Shown one piece after another: positions 39,045-47,289 of a DNA stretch of 64,000 bases. The position numbers were made by a program, and so were the translations under genes. This stretch comes from Gemmatimonadota bacterium (GTDB lineage Bacteria; Gemmatimonadota; Gemmatimonadetes; Gemmatimonadales; Gemmatimonadaceae): NCBI GenBank assembly GCA_020161135.1, contig JAIUOB010000004.1:620001-684000 (forward strand), in the 5' to 3' direction. The notes beneath the pieces were generated by a model, which worked only from the letters and a program-made list of their open reading frames with translations, had not been told where the DNA came from and made no database searches. Positions within the stretch are counted from its first letter, which is position 1; each line of letters opens with the position of its first letter.

Positions 39045-40186
39045 GCCTGGAGCCGCACGCTGGTGCGGCGAATGGCGACGACGAGAAGCACGAGGAGCAT
39101 GAGGCCCAACACGCCGAGCTCCTGCCACAGTTCGGGGACGCCGATGCCCTTGAGCATGATGCCGCGGACGATGTCGATGAACCAGCGGGCCGGCACGACT
39201 GACGAGAGCAGACGCAAGGGCGCCGGCATGCTGTCGAGTGGGAAGATGAGCCCGGAGAGCATGGTGCTCGGCATCATCGTGCCGAGAAGCGCCGCGAGGG
39301 TCGCCGCCATCTGCGAGGAGGTGAGCGCGGCGATGAGGACGCCCAGCGCGAGGCTGACGAGCGCGAACAGCATGCTGCTGGCGAGCAGCAGGGCGATGCT
39401 GCCCCGGAGCGGCACGCCGAACACGACGCGTGCCACACCCAGCACCGTGGCCACGTTGATCATGGCGAGCGCGAGATAGGGCAGCACCTTGCCGACGATG
39501 ATCTGCCAGGGGTGCAGCGGGGAGACGAGCAGGATCTCGAAGCTGCCGCGCTCCTTCTCGCGCGAGAGCGACAGCGCCGTCATGAGCGCCGTGACGAGCG
39601 TGAGGATGAGGGCGATGAGCCCCGGCACGAACAGGTATGCACTCTCGAGTGTCGGGTTGAAGCGCATGCGGACCCGCGGCTCGATGGTGACGCCGCGCCG
39701 GGCGCCCGATGCACCGCCCTCACCGGCGGCCCAACCGCGGATCACCGCCGTGGCGTAATTCTGCATGGTGGTGCCGGTGTTCGGGTCGGACGCGTCGACG
39801 AGCACGAGCAACTGGCGTGGCCGCTGCGCGGTGCCGACAGTCTCCCCCTGTGGCTCCATCACGATGCCCACGTCGAGTGCGCCGCGACGCAGCAACCCCT
39901 CGATGGCCTGCGCGTCGCGCACGGGTGGCAGCAGGGTGAAGCGGCCGCCGTGCGCGAAGCGCGCACGCAGCGCGGCCACGCTCGCATCGGGGGACGGGGA
40001 GGCAATGGCGACCCGCACGCGGTGGATGTCGGTGCGGACGGCAAAGCCGAACAGCAGCAGTTGCGCGAGGGGCAGCAGGAGCAGGATCGCGAGCGTCTGC
40101 CGGTCACGCAGCAGGTGGCGGGCCTCCTTGCGCATGAACGCGAGGAGCGGCCCGAGCGGCGCACGCGAGGGTGTGGTCGTGCTCAC
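39041..40186 (-). CDS. ABC-2 type transporter permease (first)
   Basis: 381 aa, GTG start at 40186 overlapping the ATPase stop by GTGA. N-terminal segment (QTLAILLLLPLAQLLLFGFAV), extracytoplasmic domain, and SREKERGSFEILLVSPLHPWQIIVGKVLPY, the conserved coupling region of ABC-2 exporters, followed by about five membrane helices and a C-terminal WELGVLGLMLLVLLVVAIRR-like helix. It is homologous in plan to the permease that follows it. Likely heterodimer with that protein in the inner membrane. Confidence 0.93.
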   Translation of the reverse strand: MSTTTPSRAPLGPLLAFMRKEARHLLRDRQTLAILLLLPLAQLLLFGFAVRTDIHRVRVAIASPSPDASVAALRARFAHGGRFTLLPPVRDAQAIEGLLRRGALDVGIVMEPQGETVGTAQRPRQLLVLVDASDPNTGTTMQNYATAVIRGWAAGEGGASGARRGVTIEPRVRMRFNPTLESAYLFVPGLIALILTLVTALMTALSLSREKERGSFEILLVSPLHPWQIIVGKVLPYLALAMINVATVLGVARVVFGVPLRGSIALLLASSMLFALVSLALGVLIAALTSSQMAATLAALLGTMMPSTMLSGLIFPLDSMPAPLRLLSSVVPARWFIDIVRGIMLKGIGVPELWQELGVLGLMLLVLLVVAIRRTSVRLQA

Positions 40187-40962
40187 GCGGGAGCCGGTGC
40201 GGGTGCGCCGCGCGCGAGCTGCACGAACACGTCGTCGAGGGAGCCGCTGCCGAACTGCTGCTTGAGCGACGCCGGTGTACCCAGCGCCGCCACGCGCCCG
40301 TCCACCATGATCGACACGCGGTCGCAGTACTCGGCCTCGTCGAGATAGTGGGTCGTGACGAAGATGGTGGTACCACGCGCCGCGGTCGCGTAGAGCCGCT
40401 CCCAGAACTGCCGGCGCGTGACCGGGTCGACGCCGCCGGTGGGCTCGTCGAGGAAGACGATGGCCGGGTCGTGCAGCAGCGCCACCGAGAACGCGAGCTT
40501 CTGCTTCCACCCCAGCGGCAAGGCGCGCACGAGGGCGTCAGCCGCCGCGCTGAACTCGAGCTCGTCCAGCAGGGCATCGCCGCGCGTGCGGATGGTTGCC
40601 GCATCGAGCCCGTACACGCCACCGTACAGCCGGATGTTCTCGCGGACGGTGAGGTCATCGTACAGCGAGAAGCGCTGGCTCATGTAGCCGATGTGCGCCC
40701 GCACCCGATCGGCCTCGGTGCGGATATCGAACCCGGCTACGCGCGCCTCGCCCGCGCTGGGCGCGAGGAGCCCGGTGAGCATGCGGATGGCGGTGGTCTT
40801 GCCGGCCCCGTTCGCGCCGAGGAAGCCGAAGACCTCGCCGCGGGCGACATCGAGATCGAGCGCCTCGACCGCGGTGAAGCTGCCGAACCGCCGCGTCAAC
40901 GCGCGGGCGGTGATGGCCGGTTCGGCAGCGGCGCGTTCCGTTCGCACGGTGCGTGGCGTCAT
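40183..40962 (-). CDS. ABC exporter ATPase (second)
   Basis: 259 aa from ATG 40962, overlapping the first ATPase by ATGA. Motifs: Walker A GANGAGKT, Q-loop YMSQRFSLYDDLTVREN, Walker B IVFLDEPT with GGVDPVTRRQF, and the H-loop TTHYLDEA. The signature position reads LPLGWKQKLAFSVALL, so the usual LSGGQ is altered to LGWKQ, as in many YbhF-type and CcmA-like ATPases. The close fit to DrrA/YbhF ATPases indicates drug or toxin export with the two ABC-2 permeases downstream. Confidence 0.93.
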   Translation of the reverse strand: MTPRTVRTERAAAEPAITARALTRRFGSFTAVEALDLDVARGEVFGFLGANGAGKTTAIRMLTGLLAPSAGEARVAGFDIRTEADRVRAHIGYMSQRFSLYDDLTVRENIRLYGGVYGLDAATIRTRGDALLDELEFSAAADALVRALPLGWKQKLAFSVALLHDPAIVFLDEPTGGVDPVTRRQFWERLYATAARGTTIFVTTHYLDEAEYCDRVSIMVDGRVAALGTPASLKQQFGSGSLDDVFVQLARGAPAPAPA

Positions 40963-41906
40963 GCCACCGCCCGCGGCGGGGCGCCCATGAGCTCGATGAA
41001 CGTGTCCTCGATGTCGGGCGCGATGGGGGCCACGATGGCATCGGTGAAGCCGGCAGCGCGCAGCGAGGCCGCGAGTGCGGCGGCGATCTCCGCCGGTGCG
41101 CGATCGACGCGTCGGTCGCTCACGTGCAGGCGCTCGCCGAAGGGGAGTGCCGACGCCACCGTAGGCATCGCGCGCAGCGCGGCCAGCGCCTCGATGCGCC
41201 AGGCGGTGGTGACGGCGTACAGCGGCCGCGGATAGCGCGCGCCAAGCTGCGCCGGGTGATCGATGGCGAGGAGGCGGCCGCCCTGCATGAGGGCCACCCG
41301 GTCGCAGCGCGACGCCTCGTCCATGTACGGCGTGGAGACGACGGTCGTGAGCCCGCCCGCGCGCAGCGTGTCCAGCAGGTCCCAGAACTCGCGACGCGAG
41401 ACCGCGTCGACGCCAGTCGTGGGCTCGTCGAGGAACAGGATGTCCGGGCGATGCACCAGCGCGCAGGACAGCGCGAGCTTCTGCTTCATGCCGCCGCTCA
41501 GGGCACCCGCGCGGCGATCGGCGAAGCGCGCGATCTGGTCGTAGATGGGCGCGATGAGGGCGCGACCGGCCTCGGCTGTCGTACCGAACACCGACGCGAA
41601 GAACTCGAGGTTCTCGGCCACGGTGAGATCGGCGTACAGCGCAAAGCGTCCGGGCATGTAGCCGATGCGGGCGCGCAGGGGCCACAGGTCGCGCACCGTG
41701 TCGAGACCGAGAACGGTGGCGCTGCCGGTGTCGGGGAGGAGCAGCGTGGTGAGGATGCGGAAGAGCGTGGTCTTGCCCCCACCATCCGGGCCGACGAGGC
41801 CGAACAGCTCACCGCTCTGCACGGTGAGGTCGACGCCATCGAGCGCGACCGTCGCACCGAACGCCTTCCGCACGCCGCGCACCTGCACCGCCACGTCCGC
41901 GGTCAT
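40959..41906 (-). CDS. ABC exporter ATPase (first)
   Basis: 315 aa. Walker A is GPDGGGKT (Asp-Gly-Gly instead of the more common Asn-Gly-Ala), signature LSGGMKQKL, Walker B ILFLDEPTTGVDAVSRREF; all are intact. Its C-terminal about 90 residues add a domain (LYAVTTAWRIEALAALRAMPTV ... EIAAALAASLRAAGFTDAIV) of the type found after the NBD in YbhF/DrrA proteins. In E. coli YbhF these two ATPases are fused; here they are separate genes. It starts 4 bases before the HlyD stop (overlap). Confidence 0.93.
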   Translation of the reverse strand: MTADVAVQVRGVRKAFGATVALDGVDLTVQSGELFGLVGPDGGGKTTLFRILTTLLLPDTGSATVLGLDTVRDLWPLRARIGYMPGRFALYADLTVAENLEFFASVFGTTAEAGRALIAPIYDQIARFADRRAGALSGGMKQKLALSCALVHRPDILFLDEPTTGVDAVSRREFWDLLDTLRAGGLTTVVSTPYMDEASRCDRVALMQGGRLLAIDHPAQLGARYPRPLYAVTTAWRIEALAALRAMPTVASALPFGERLHVSDRRVDRAPAEIAAALAASLRAAGFTDAIVAPIAPDIEDTFIELMGAPPRAVA

Positions 41907-42829
41907 GGGTTCGTCGCGACGCGCGCGGGGGGCAGCGCGACGTCGGCCGGCATGCCGATCTTGAGCGCCCCGTCCGGGTTGGGCACGCGCACCTTGATCG
42001 CGTAGACGAGATCGGTGCGTTCATCACGTGTCTGCACCGGTGTCGGCGTGAACTCGGCGCGCGCCGCGATCCAGCTCACGGTACCCGTGTGGGCGCGCAG
42101 TCCGCCCTCGCCGTCGGTGTGCACCGTGATGGCCTGGCCCAGCCTGACGCGGGCAAGCTGCGCACCCGAGAGGTAGGCGCGCAGGGTGAGCGTGTCGAGG
42201 CTGGCCACGCGATACAACGGCTGCCCCGGCTGCACGATCTCGCCGGCGCGGACGTAGGTGGCCAGCACGGTGCCGGCGACGGGATTGCGCACCGTGGCGC
42301 GTTGCAGGCGATCGGTGACGGCCGCCGTGCGCGTGTCGAGCACCGCGCGCTCGGCGTCGAGGCGCGCGGTGGCGAGCTTTGCTGCGCTCCATTGCGCAGC
42401 CGTCACGCGCGCATCGCGCTCGGCCTGATCGCGTTGGGTGGCGGTGGCGGCGTTCGCGGAGAACAGGCGCGTCGTGCGCTCCTGCACGCGCTGCGCGATC
42501 TCGCGCTGCGCCGCGATGGACTCGAGCTGCCGGGCGGCTTCCTGCCGCTGCACTGCCAGCACCCCGCGTTGCGCCTCGAGCTGGCGACGCTCGAGCGCCA
42601 GTTGTGCGGTGTCGATACGAGCCGTGGTGTCCCCAACGGTGAGGCTGGCTCCCTCGACCACGGCAAACTGCTCGAGCTGCCCTGAGGTCTGCGCGGAGAC
42701 GACCACTTCCTCGGCCTCGAAGTTGCCCGACGCGTCAGGCTGCTCGCTGCGGTCACAGGCGGTGAGAGCGAGTGCGGCCACCACGAGCGGAACGATCGCC
42801 GTGTGACGGTGCAGGGGAATCGAACGCAT
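41903..42829 (-). CDS. HlyD-type membrane-fusion lipoprotein
   Basis: 308 aa. Lipobox LALTAC (Cys25). Biotinyl-lipoyl-like segment (EEVVVSAQTSGQLEQFAVVEG), an alpha-helical hairpin about 80-170 rich in Gln/Arg/Ala (QLALERRQLEAQRGVLAVQRQEAARQL), then the second half-lipoyl and beta-barrel domain (PVAGTVLATYVRAGEIVQPGQPLYRVASLDTLTLRAYL). It links the inner-membrane ABC exporter with the TolC-like channel, matching YbhG of the YbhGFSR exporter. Start and stop overlap both neighbours. Confidence 0.93.
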   Translation of the reverse strand: MRSIPLHRHTAIVPLVVAALALTACDRSEQPDASGNFEAEEVVVSAQTSGQLEQFAVVEGASLTVGDTTARIDTAQLALERRQLEAQRGVLAVQRQEAARQLESIAAQREIAQRVQERTTRLFSANAATATQRDQAERDARVTAAQWSAAKLATARLDAERAVLDTRTAAVTDRLQRATVRNPVAGTVLATYVRAGEIVQPGQPLYRVASLDTLTLRAYLSGAQLARVRLGQAITVHTDGEGGLRAHTGTVSWIAARAEFTPTPVQTRDERTDLVYAIKVRVPNPDGALKIGMPADVALPPARVATNP

Positions 42830-44148
42830 CAGCGCACCTCGCGGCCGATGAGGGTGAGATAGCGGGCGCGCGCCTCGGTGATGCGCAGGAGACGCAGGTC
42901 ACGGTCGAGGCGCGCGGTGGCGGCTTCGGTGAGTCGCGCGAGGAAATCGGCCGTGGGCAGCTCGCCCGCGTCGTGTCGCAGGCGCGCCTCGGCGAGTACC
43001 TGTTCGCGGAGCGCGATCACCGCGCTGTCGGCCGGGAGTCCTGCGGCGAGCGCGTCGATGCGGGCGCGCTCGAGCCGCGCAGTGCGGTCGAGGGCGTCGG
43101 CGAACTGCCGTTCGTTGGTGGCCACCACGGCGGCGGCGACCTGCTGCTCCTCCCGTTCGCGCTGCGTGCCGCCCCAGGTGAACGGCATCCAGTCGACCTG
43201 GATGCCCGCGCTCCACCAGTGGTCGAACTCACGACCCAGTGCGTTGAGCCCGGGGCGTCCGTAGCCGGTGCGGGTGACGGCCGCGAGCCGCGGACGCGAC
43301 TGCGCGTCGGCCACGGCGGCGCGCGCCGCGAGCAGGTCACGGCTGCGCGCGAACTGGCGATACTCCGGACGATCACGCGCGGGGGCGGGAAGCACGGTGT
43401 CGAGCACGGGCGCGCGCAGTACGGTCGTGGCGGTGACCGTCGCGCCGGTGAGACTCGCCAGGAGGTCGCGACTGGCGGCGTCCTCGATGGCGAGCTCGGA
43501 GAGTGCCTGACGGCGGCGTACGATTTCGGCGTCGATGAGCGCCACGTCGCTCGGCAGGGCGGCGCCGGCGTCGCGCCGCGCGACGAGGATGCGGCGACGT
43601 GCGTCGAGGTCCTCGAGCAGGGTCATCACGGTGCGTCGCTGCGCCGCGCGGAGCAACACACCGAAGAAGGCGTCGTTGACCTGCAGCCGCTGCTGGTAGA
43701 GCGCGCCGCCGAGTGCAGCCTGCTGCTCGGCGAGCCGCGCACGTTCGACTGCGTCTCGCGCGCCGCGCGTGGGATCAAGGAGCGGCGCGCGCAGGGTCGC
43801 AGAGACGTCGTACTGATGGTTGAGCGGACCCATCGGCCCTGCGCCGGGGAGGGCGACCCGCGCGACGTCGGAGAGGTACTGTCCGGTGGCGGCCAGCGCG
43901 GGCGCCGGTCGTGCCTCGCGCGCGATGGTGGTGCGGCGGAGCGCCGATTGCCGCACCAGAAGCGCTGACTGCGCCGCACGTGCGTCGACCTGTTCGGCGC
44001 GTCGGTGCAAGTCGTCGAGGCGGAGCGTGTCGCCGGTAGCGGAAGCGCCCTGCGCCCACGCTGCGGGCGCGCCGAGTGCCAGCAGACCGCGCCCGAGGAT
44101 GGTACACGCCATGCGTCTGCGTGCGCGGGTCGTCGACGCGCGGTTCAT
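42829..44148 (-). CDS. TolC-like outer-membrane efflux protein
   Basis: 439 aa from ATG 44148, overlapping the TetR stop by ATGA. A signal peptide (LGRGLLALGAPAAWAQG) follows a basic stretch. Two related halves with long Arg/Ala-rich helices (RTTIAREARPAPALAATGQYL ... RRAEQVDARAAQSALL; RDLLAARAAVADAQSRPRLAAVTRTGYG) fit the outer-membrane efflux (OEP) family. It forms the periplasm-spanning exit channel for the efflux pump encoded downstream. Its stop overlaps the start of the HlyD gene (TGATG). Confidence 0.9.
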   Translation of the reverse strand: MNRASTTRARRRMACTILGRGLLALGAPAAWAQGASATGDTLRLDDLHRRAEQVDARAAQSALLVRQSALRRTTIAREARPAPALAATGQYLSDVARVALPGAGPMGPLNHQYDVSATLRAPLLDPTRGARDAVERARLAEQQAALGGALYQQRLQVNDAFFGVLLRAAQRRTVMTLLEDLDARRRILVARRDAGAALPSDVALIDAEIVRRRQALSELAIEDAASRDLLASLTGATVTATTVLRAPVLDTVLPAPARDRPEYRQFARSRDLLAARAAVADAQSRPRLAAVTRTGYGRPGLNALGREFDHWWSAGIQVDWMPFTWGGTQREREEQQVAAAVVATNERQFADALDRTARLERARIDALAAGLPADSAVIALREQVLAEARLRHDAGELPTADFLARLTEAATARLDRDLRLLRITEARARYLTLIGREVR

Positions 44149-44774
44149 GGGCGGAGCGCGTTGAGGATGAAGGTGGGCAGTTCCCGGCGCCGTTCGTCGA
44201 GGAACGCGGCAAAGCCGGCGTCGTCGAGGCCGAAGGCGAGCTGCAGTACGGGCCGCGCGACGAAGGGGAACACGCACAGCGCCGCGACGTTGGCGAAGAG
44301 CTGGCGTGCCGGCATGGCGCGCATCGTGCCGGCCGCGCTGCGCTCGGCGATCTGCTGTTCGATGTGCTGCAGGGCGGCCTGCGCGGCGGCGCTCGGAACG
44401 ACCCCGACGACCGCGTTGAAGAGGAGTTCGAGGCGCTCCGGATGCTGCTGGGCCTCGGCCAGCATGTAGCCCGGCAGGAAGGGCGCCTGCCGCACGGCAT
44501 CGATGTAGCCCACGACGAACTGCTCGATGAGCTGTTCGAGGGGGAGCGGCTGGCTCAGCAGCGGCAGGATGGAGCCGACCGTGCGCCGCGCGACCGTGAG
44601 GAAGACGCGCTCGGCCAGCGCCTCCTTGGTGCGGAAGTAGTAGTGCACGAGCGCCTGCGTGACCTCGGCTTCGGCGGCGATCTCCTGCATGCGTGCGCCG
44701 GCCGTGCCGCGTCGGATGAAGACGCGGGTCGCGGCGTCGAGGATGCGCTGTTCGGTGTCGGTCGTGGTTTCCAT
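44145..44774 (-). CDS. TetR-family repressor of the efflux operon
   Basis: 209 aa. The N-terminal helix-turn-helix is clear (EQRILDAATRVFIRRGTAGARMQEIAAEAEVTQALVHYYFRTKEALAERVF, about 8-58). The rest is an all-helical ligand domain (LEQLIEQFVVGYIDAVRQAPFLPGYM ...). The gene is first in an eight-gene minus-strand unit with TolC, HlyD, two ATPases, two permeases and polB. Directly upstream a dyad spans the promoter (44776-44808), so autorepression and induction by an exported compound are expected. No ribosome binding site is visible and the predicted transcript starts about five bases before ATG, so translation may be leaderless. Confidence 0.93.
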   Translation of the reverse strand: METTTDTEQRILDAATRVFIRRGTAGARMQEIAAEAEVTQALVHYYFRTKEALAERVFLTVARRTVGSILPLLSQPLPLEQLIEQFVVGYIDAVRQAPFLPGYMLAEAQQHPERLELLFNAVVGVVPSAAAQAALQHIEQQIAERSAAGTMRAMPARQLFANVAALCVFPFVARPVLQLAFGLDDAGFAAFLDERRRELPTFILNALRP

Positions 44775-44775
44775 G

Positions 44776-44808
44776 CTGACTGACTAGTTAATTAAACCTT
44801 TCAGACAG
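44776..44808. promoter_or_regulatory. Probable TetR operator
   Basis: A 33-base imperfect palindrome with 12 of 16 pairs matched (half-sites read CTGACTGA on the left and TCAGACAG on the right, with GTTAATTAAAC in the centre). It begins one base upstream of the tetR start codon and covers the -10 and spacer of the predicted promoter. Size and position fit a TetR-family operator. Confidence 0.7.
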
Positions 44809-44814
44809 TGTCAA
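44786..44814 (-). promoter_or_regulatory. Promoter of the tetR-efflux-polB operon
   Basis: TTGACA (44814-44809) is a perfect -35; after 17 bases comes TTAACT (44791-44786), a weaker -10. Only 60 bases separate tetR from the end of the preceding NamZ gene, so this is the obvious promoter for the whole operon. Confidence 0.7.
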
Positions 44815-44834
44815 CCCCTGCCCCAACGGCGAAC

Positions 44835-46061
44835 TCAGCCGGGGCCGACCCCCGCCGCCGCGAGCCGGCGACACCAGTCGCCGAGGTCGAGCCAGCTGTC
44901 CACCTGCTCGCGGAGGTCGGCCCAGGGCCGCGTGGCAAGATCCGCCCTGGCGCCTGCGCGCCCGAACAGCCGCTCGAAGTGACCGTCCCCCGTGGGATTG
45001 GCCGCCGTGGGGTAGGTGGTCCAGGCGAACTCCTTCGGGTGCCGGCGGGCAATGGCATTGAGCAGCGCCAGCGCGGTGCGCACCGGCCTCGTGTCACGCG
45101 CGACCACGGCGGCACGGTCGATCGCGGCCGCCGGCGCCCGCACGACCAGGCGCACCCCGCGACATGGCTCCCCCGCGTGCGACCACGGACCCGGGCGCGG
45201 CGTGAATGTCACCACCGACACCTCGAGGGCGGGGAGTGCGTGCGATGCCAACTCGGCCGCGACCGCGTCGGCGTCGAGCCACGGCGCGCCCCACACCTCG
45301 AAGGGCATGTCGGTGCCCCGCCCCACGCTCAACGCGACCGCCTCACCGAGACAGGTGCCGGGGTACCACACCGCGCTGTCGAAGTGCGGCATGGCCGGCG
45401 ATGTGGGCACCCACGGCACGCCGGTGGCAGGCCAGGCGCGCGTGGCATCCCACGTCTCCATCGCGACCACATCCAGCGTGAGGTGCGGATGCCGCTCATG
45501 CTGCCAGAGCCGCGCGAGCTGACCGAACGTACAACCGTGGCGCAGGGGAATCGCGTCCTCGCCCAGGAAGCTGCGACACGCGTCGTCGACGAGCGGTCCC
45601 TCGCACGCCGCGAGCACGCCGCCGAGCGGATTGGGCCGATCGAGCACGACCACGGGTACGTTGGCGTCTGCGCAGGCGGCGAGCGTGTGAAAGAGCGTCC
45701 ACGCATAGGTGTAGCAGCGTGCCCCGACGTCGGGAAGATCGACGAGCATGACGTCGAGATCGCGCAGATGCGATGCGTCGGGGCGCATGCGCGTGCCGTA
45801 CAGCGAAACGACCGGCAGGCCCGTGCGCGGATCGCGCCCATCGTGCATCGCAGCCCCGTCGTCTCCGCTGCCGGCGAGGCCGTGCTCCGGGCCGAAGAGC
45901 CGCACGAGCGGCACGCCGGCCTGCTGCAGCGCCACGCGGCTGTGCTGCGTGACGTCCGTTCCGCACCGCGCGCCGTCGTTGGTGACCAGCCCGACGCGGT
46001 GCCAGCCGCGCCAGCGAGCAGGCTCGGCCAGGATGTGATCGACGCCGAAGTGCATGGGCAT
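44835..46061 (-). CDS. namZ: DUF1343/NamZ-type exo-muramidase homologue without signal peptide
   Basis: 408 aa; the first residues (MPMHFGVDHILAEPARWRGWHRVGLVTNDGARC) show no signal peptide, so it is cytoplasmic. DUF1343 proteins include NamZ exo-N-acetylmuramidases that release MurNAc from peptidoglycan fragments. Family motifs present: GLVTNDGA, FGPEHGLAG, VVSLYGTRMRP, VDLPDVGARCYTYAWTLF, VVLDRPNPLGG, and GRGTDMPFEVWGAPW. It probably acts on imported muropeptide-type sugars. Its stop lies 61 bases from the tetR start. No MurQ, NagZ or AmpG is in the window. A secreted paralogue is at 47290. Confidence 0.88.
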   Translation of the reverse strand: MPMHFGVDHILAEPARWRGWHRVGLVTNDGARCGTDVTQHSRVALQQAGVPLVRLFGPEHGLAGSGDDGAAMHDGRDPRTGLPVVSLYGTRMRPDASHLRDLDVMLVDLPDVGARCYTYAWTLFHTLAACADANVPVVVLDRPNPLGGVLAACEGPLVDDACRSFLGEDAIPLRHGCTFGQLARLWQHERHPHLTLDVVAMETWDATRAWPATGVPWVPTSPAMPHFDSAVWYPGTCLGEAVALSVGRGTDMPFEVWGAPWLDADAVAAELASHALPALEVSVVTFTPRPGPWSHAGEPCRGVRLVVRAPAAAIDRAAVVARDTRPVRTALALLNAIARRHPKEFAWTTYPTAANPTGDGHFERLFGRAGARADLATRPWADLREQVDSWLDLGDWCRRLAAAGVGPG

Positions 46062-46078
46062 GAGTGGGCGCGTGCCGG

Positions 46079-47230
46079 TCAGTCTTCGAGTGTGGGCGCG
46101 TCGAACACCGGCGTCGGCGTGCGGAAGATGAAGCCGGGGAGCACGGTGCTGAGCACGGCGTAGATGATCAGGGCGCCGTAGAGCGGCGATCCGACGCCGA
46201 ACTGGTCGCGCAGGATGCCGGCCACCACGAGCGTGAAGACGAGGGTGGGAAGCAGTGGCACCGCCACGCGCAGCCCATCACGCCACGGCTCGCGCAGCGC
46301 GAGACTCCGGTGTCCCAGCACGGTCGCGATGCGCACGGGCACGAGGATGCCGAGCAAGGCGAGGCCGATGAGCAGCGACGACCACGAGAAGTCGCCGCGC
46401 TGGAGGCCCGTGCCGGCCACGAAGAAGTAGAAGGGGGCAAAGAAGCTCGCGAACGTCTCGACGGCGTGCAGCATGCCCTGCGAGGCCACGGCGGGGAGGT
46501 CGTCGCGCAGGCGGCGCGCGGCGATGCCGACGACGAAGGCGCCGACCAGATAGTACGCCCCCAGCTCACGCGTGATGGTCGCCATGACCACCGCCATCAT
46601 CATGAGAAAGGCGAATTCGGAGCGCGGCGCCCACGGGGCGACGCGCACGGCGAAGAGACGGAAGATCGGTGGCAGCACGAGGATCATGGCCGTCATCGCG
46701 AGCGACGCGATGGCGAGGCGCGTCACGCTGCTCGACTGCAGCACGACGAAGAGCACGCCGAGCGCGAGGAACTCCGTGGCGATCGCGGTGCCCTTCACCC
46801 AGAACTGCTCATCCTTGGACAGCCCCCACCCCCCCAGCGAATCGAGGATGAAGCCGGTACTTGGAATGACGACCGCGAGGGCGACCAGCACTGCCGCCCG
46901 GAAGGGCATTCCGAACCCCTGCACCGCAATGGCCGCCACGAGCGCGAGCAGTACCGCGCTGATGATGAGGTGCTGGGCGAGGGGGCGGCGTCCGCGCTGC
47001 AGTTCGTCGAGCTCGACCTCGAGCCCGGCAAACAGGAAGAGCCCCACGATTCCGAACGTGGACAGTAGTTTGAGCGTATCATCGTGTTGCAGCAGGCCGA
47101 AGCCCGCCCCCGCGACGCCGCCCAGTGCGAACGCCGCGATCGCGGTGGGAATGCGCCACCGCTGCAGCACGCGCGGCACGACGAACAGCCCGAAGATGAG
47201 CAGCACATAGGTGAAGCGCTCGAGTTCCAT
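46079..47230 (-). CDS. Kef/NhaP-type cation:proton antiporter
   Basis: 383 aa from ATG 47230; the frame opens 7 codons earlier with no better start. About 11 or 12 hydrophobic segments. The transport core is recognisable: LSTFGIVGLFLFAGLEVELDELQRGRRPLAQH (the LFLAGLE-type motif of Na+/H+ and K+ antiporters), GFILDSLGGWGL and EFLALGVLFVVLQ. There is no C-terminal RCK/TrkA domain, so nucleotide regulation of that type is absent. It exchanges Na+ or K+ for H+ across the inner membrane. It lies between two NamZ homologues, 17 bases upstream of the minus-strand one. Confidence 0.9.
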   Translation of the reverse strand: MELERFTYVLLIFGLFVVPRVLQRWRIPTAIAAFALGGVAGAGFGLLQHDDTLKLLSTFGIVGLFLFAGLEVELDELQRGRRPLAQHLIISAVLLALVAAIAVQGFGMPFRAAVLVALAVVIPSTGFILDSLGGWGLSKDEQFWVKGTAIATEFLALGVLFVVLQSSSVTRLAIASLAMTAMILVLPPIFRLFAVRVAPWAPRSEFAFLMMMAVVMATITRELGAYYLVGAFVVGIAARRLRDDLPAVASQGMLHAVETFASFFAPFYFFVAGTGLQRGDFSWSSLLIGLALLGILVPVRIATVLGHRSLALREPWRDGLRVAVPLLPTLVFTLVVAGILRDQFGVGSPLYGALIIYAVLSTVLPGFIFRTPTPVFDAPTLED

Positions 47231-47289
47231 GCGCCAACGATGGCACCACACGCTGTCCGGCGCATCCCATCCCCCTCATCCTGCGCACG

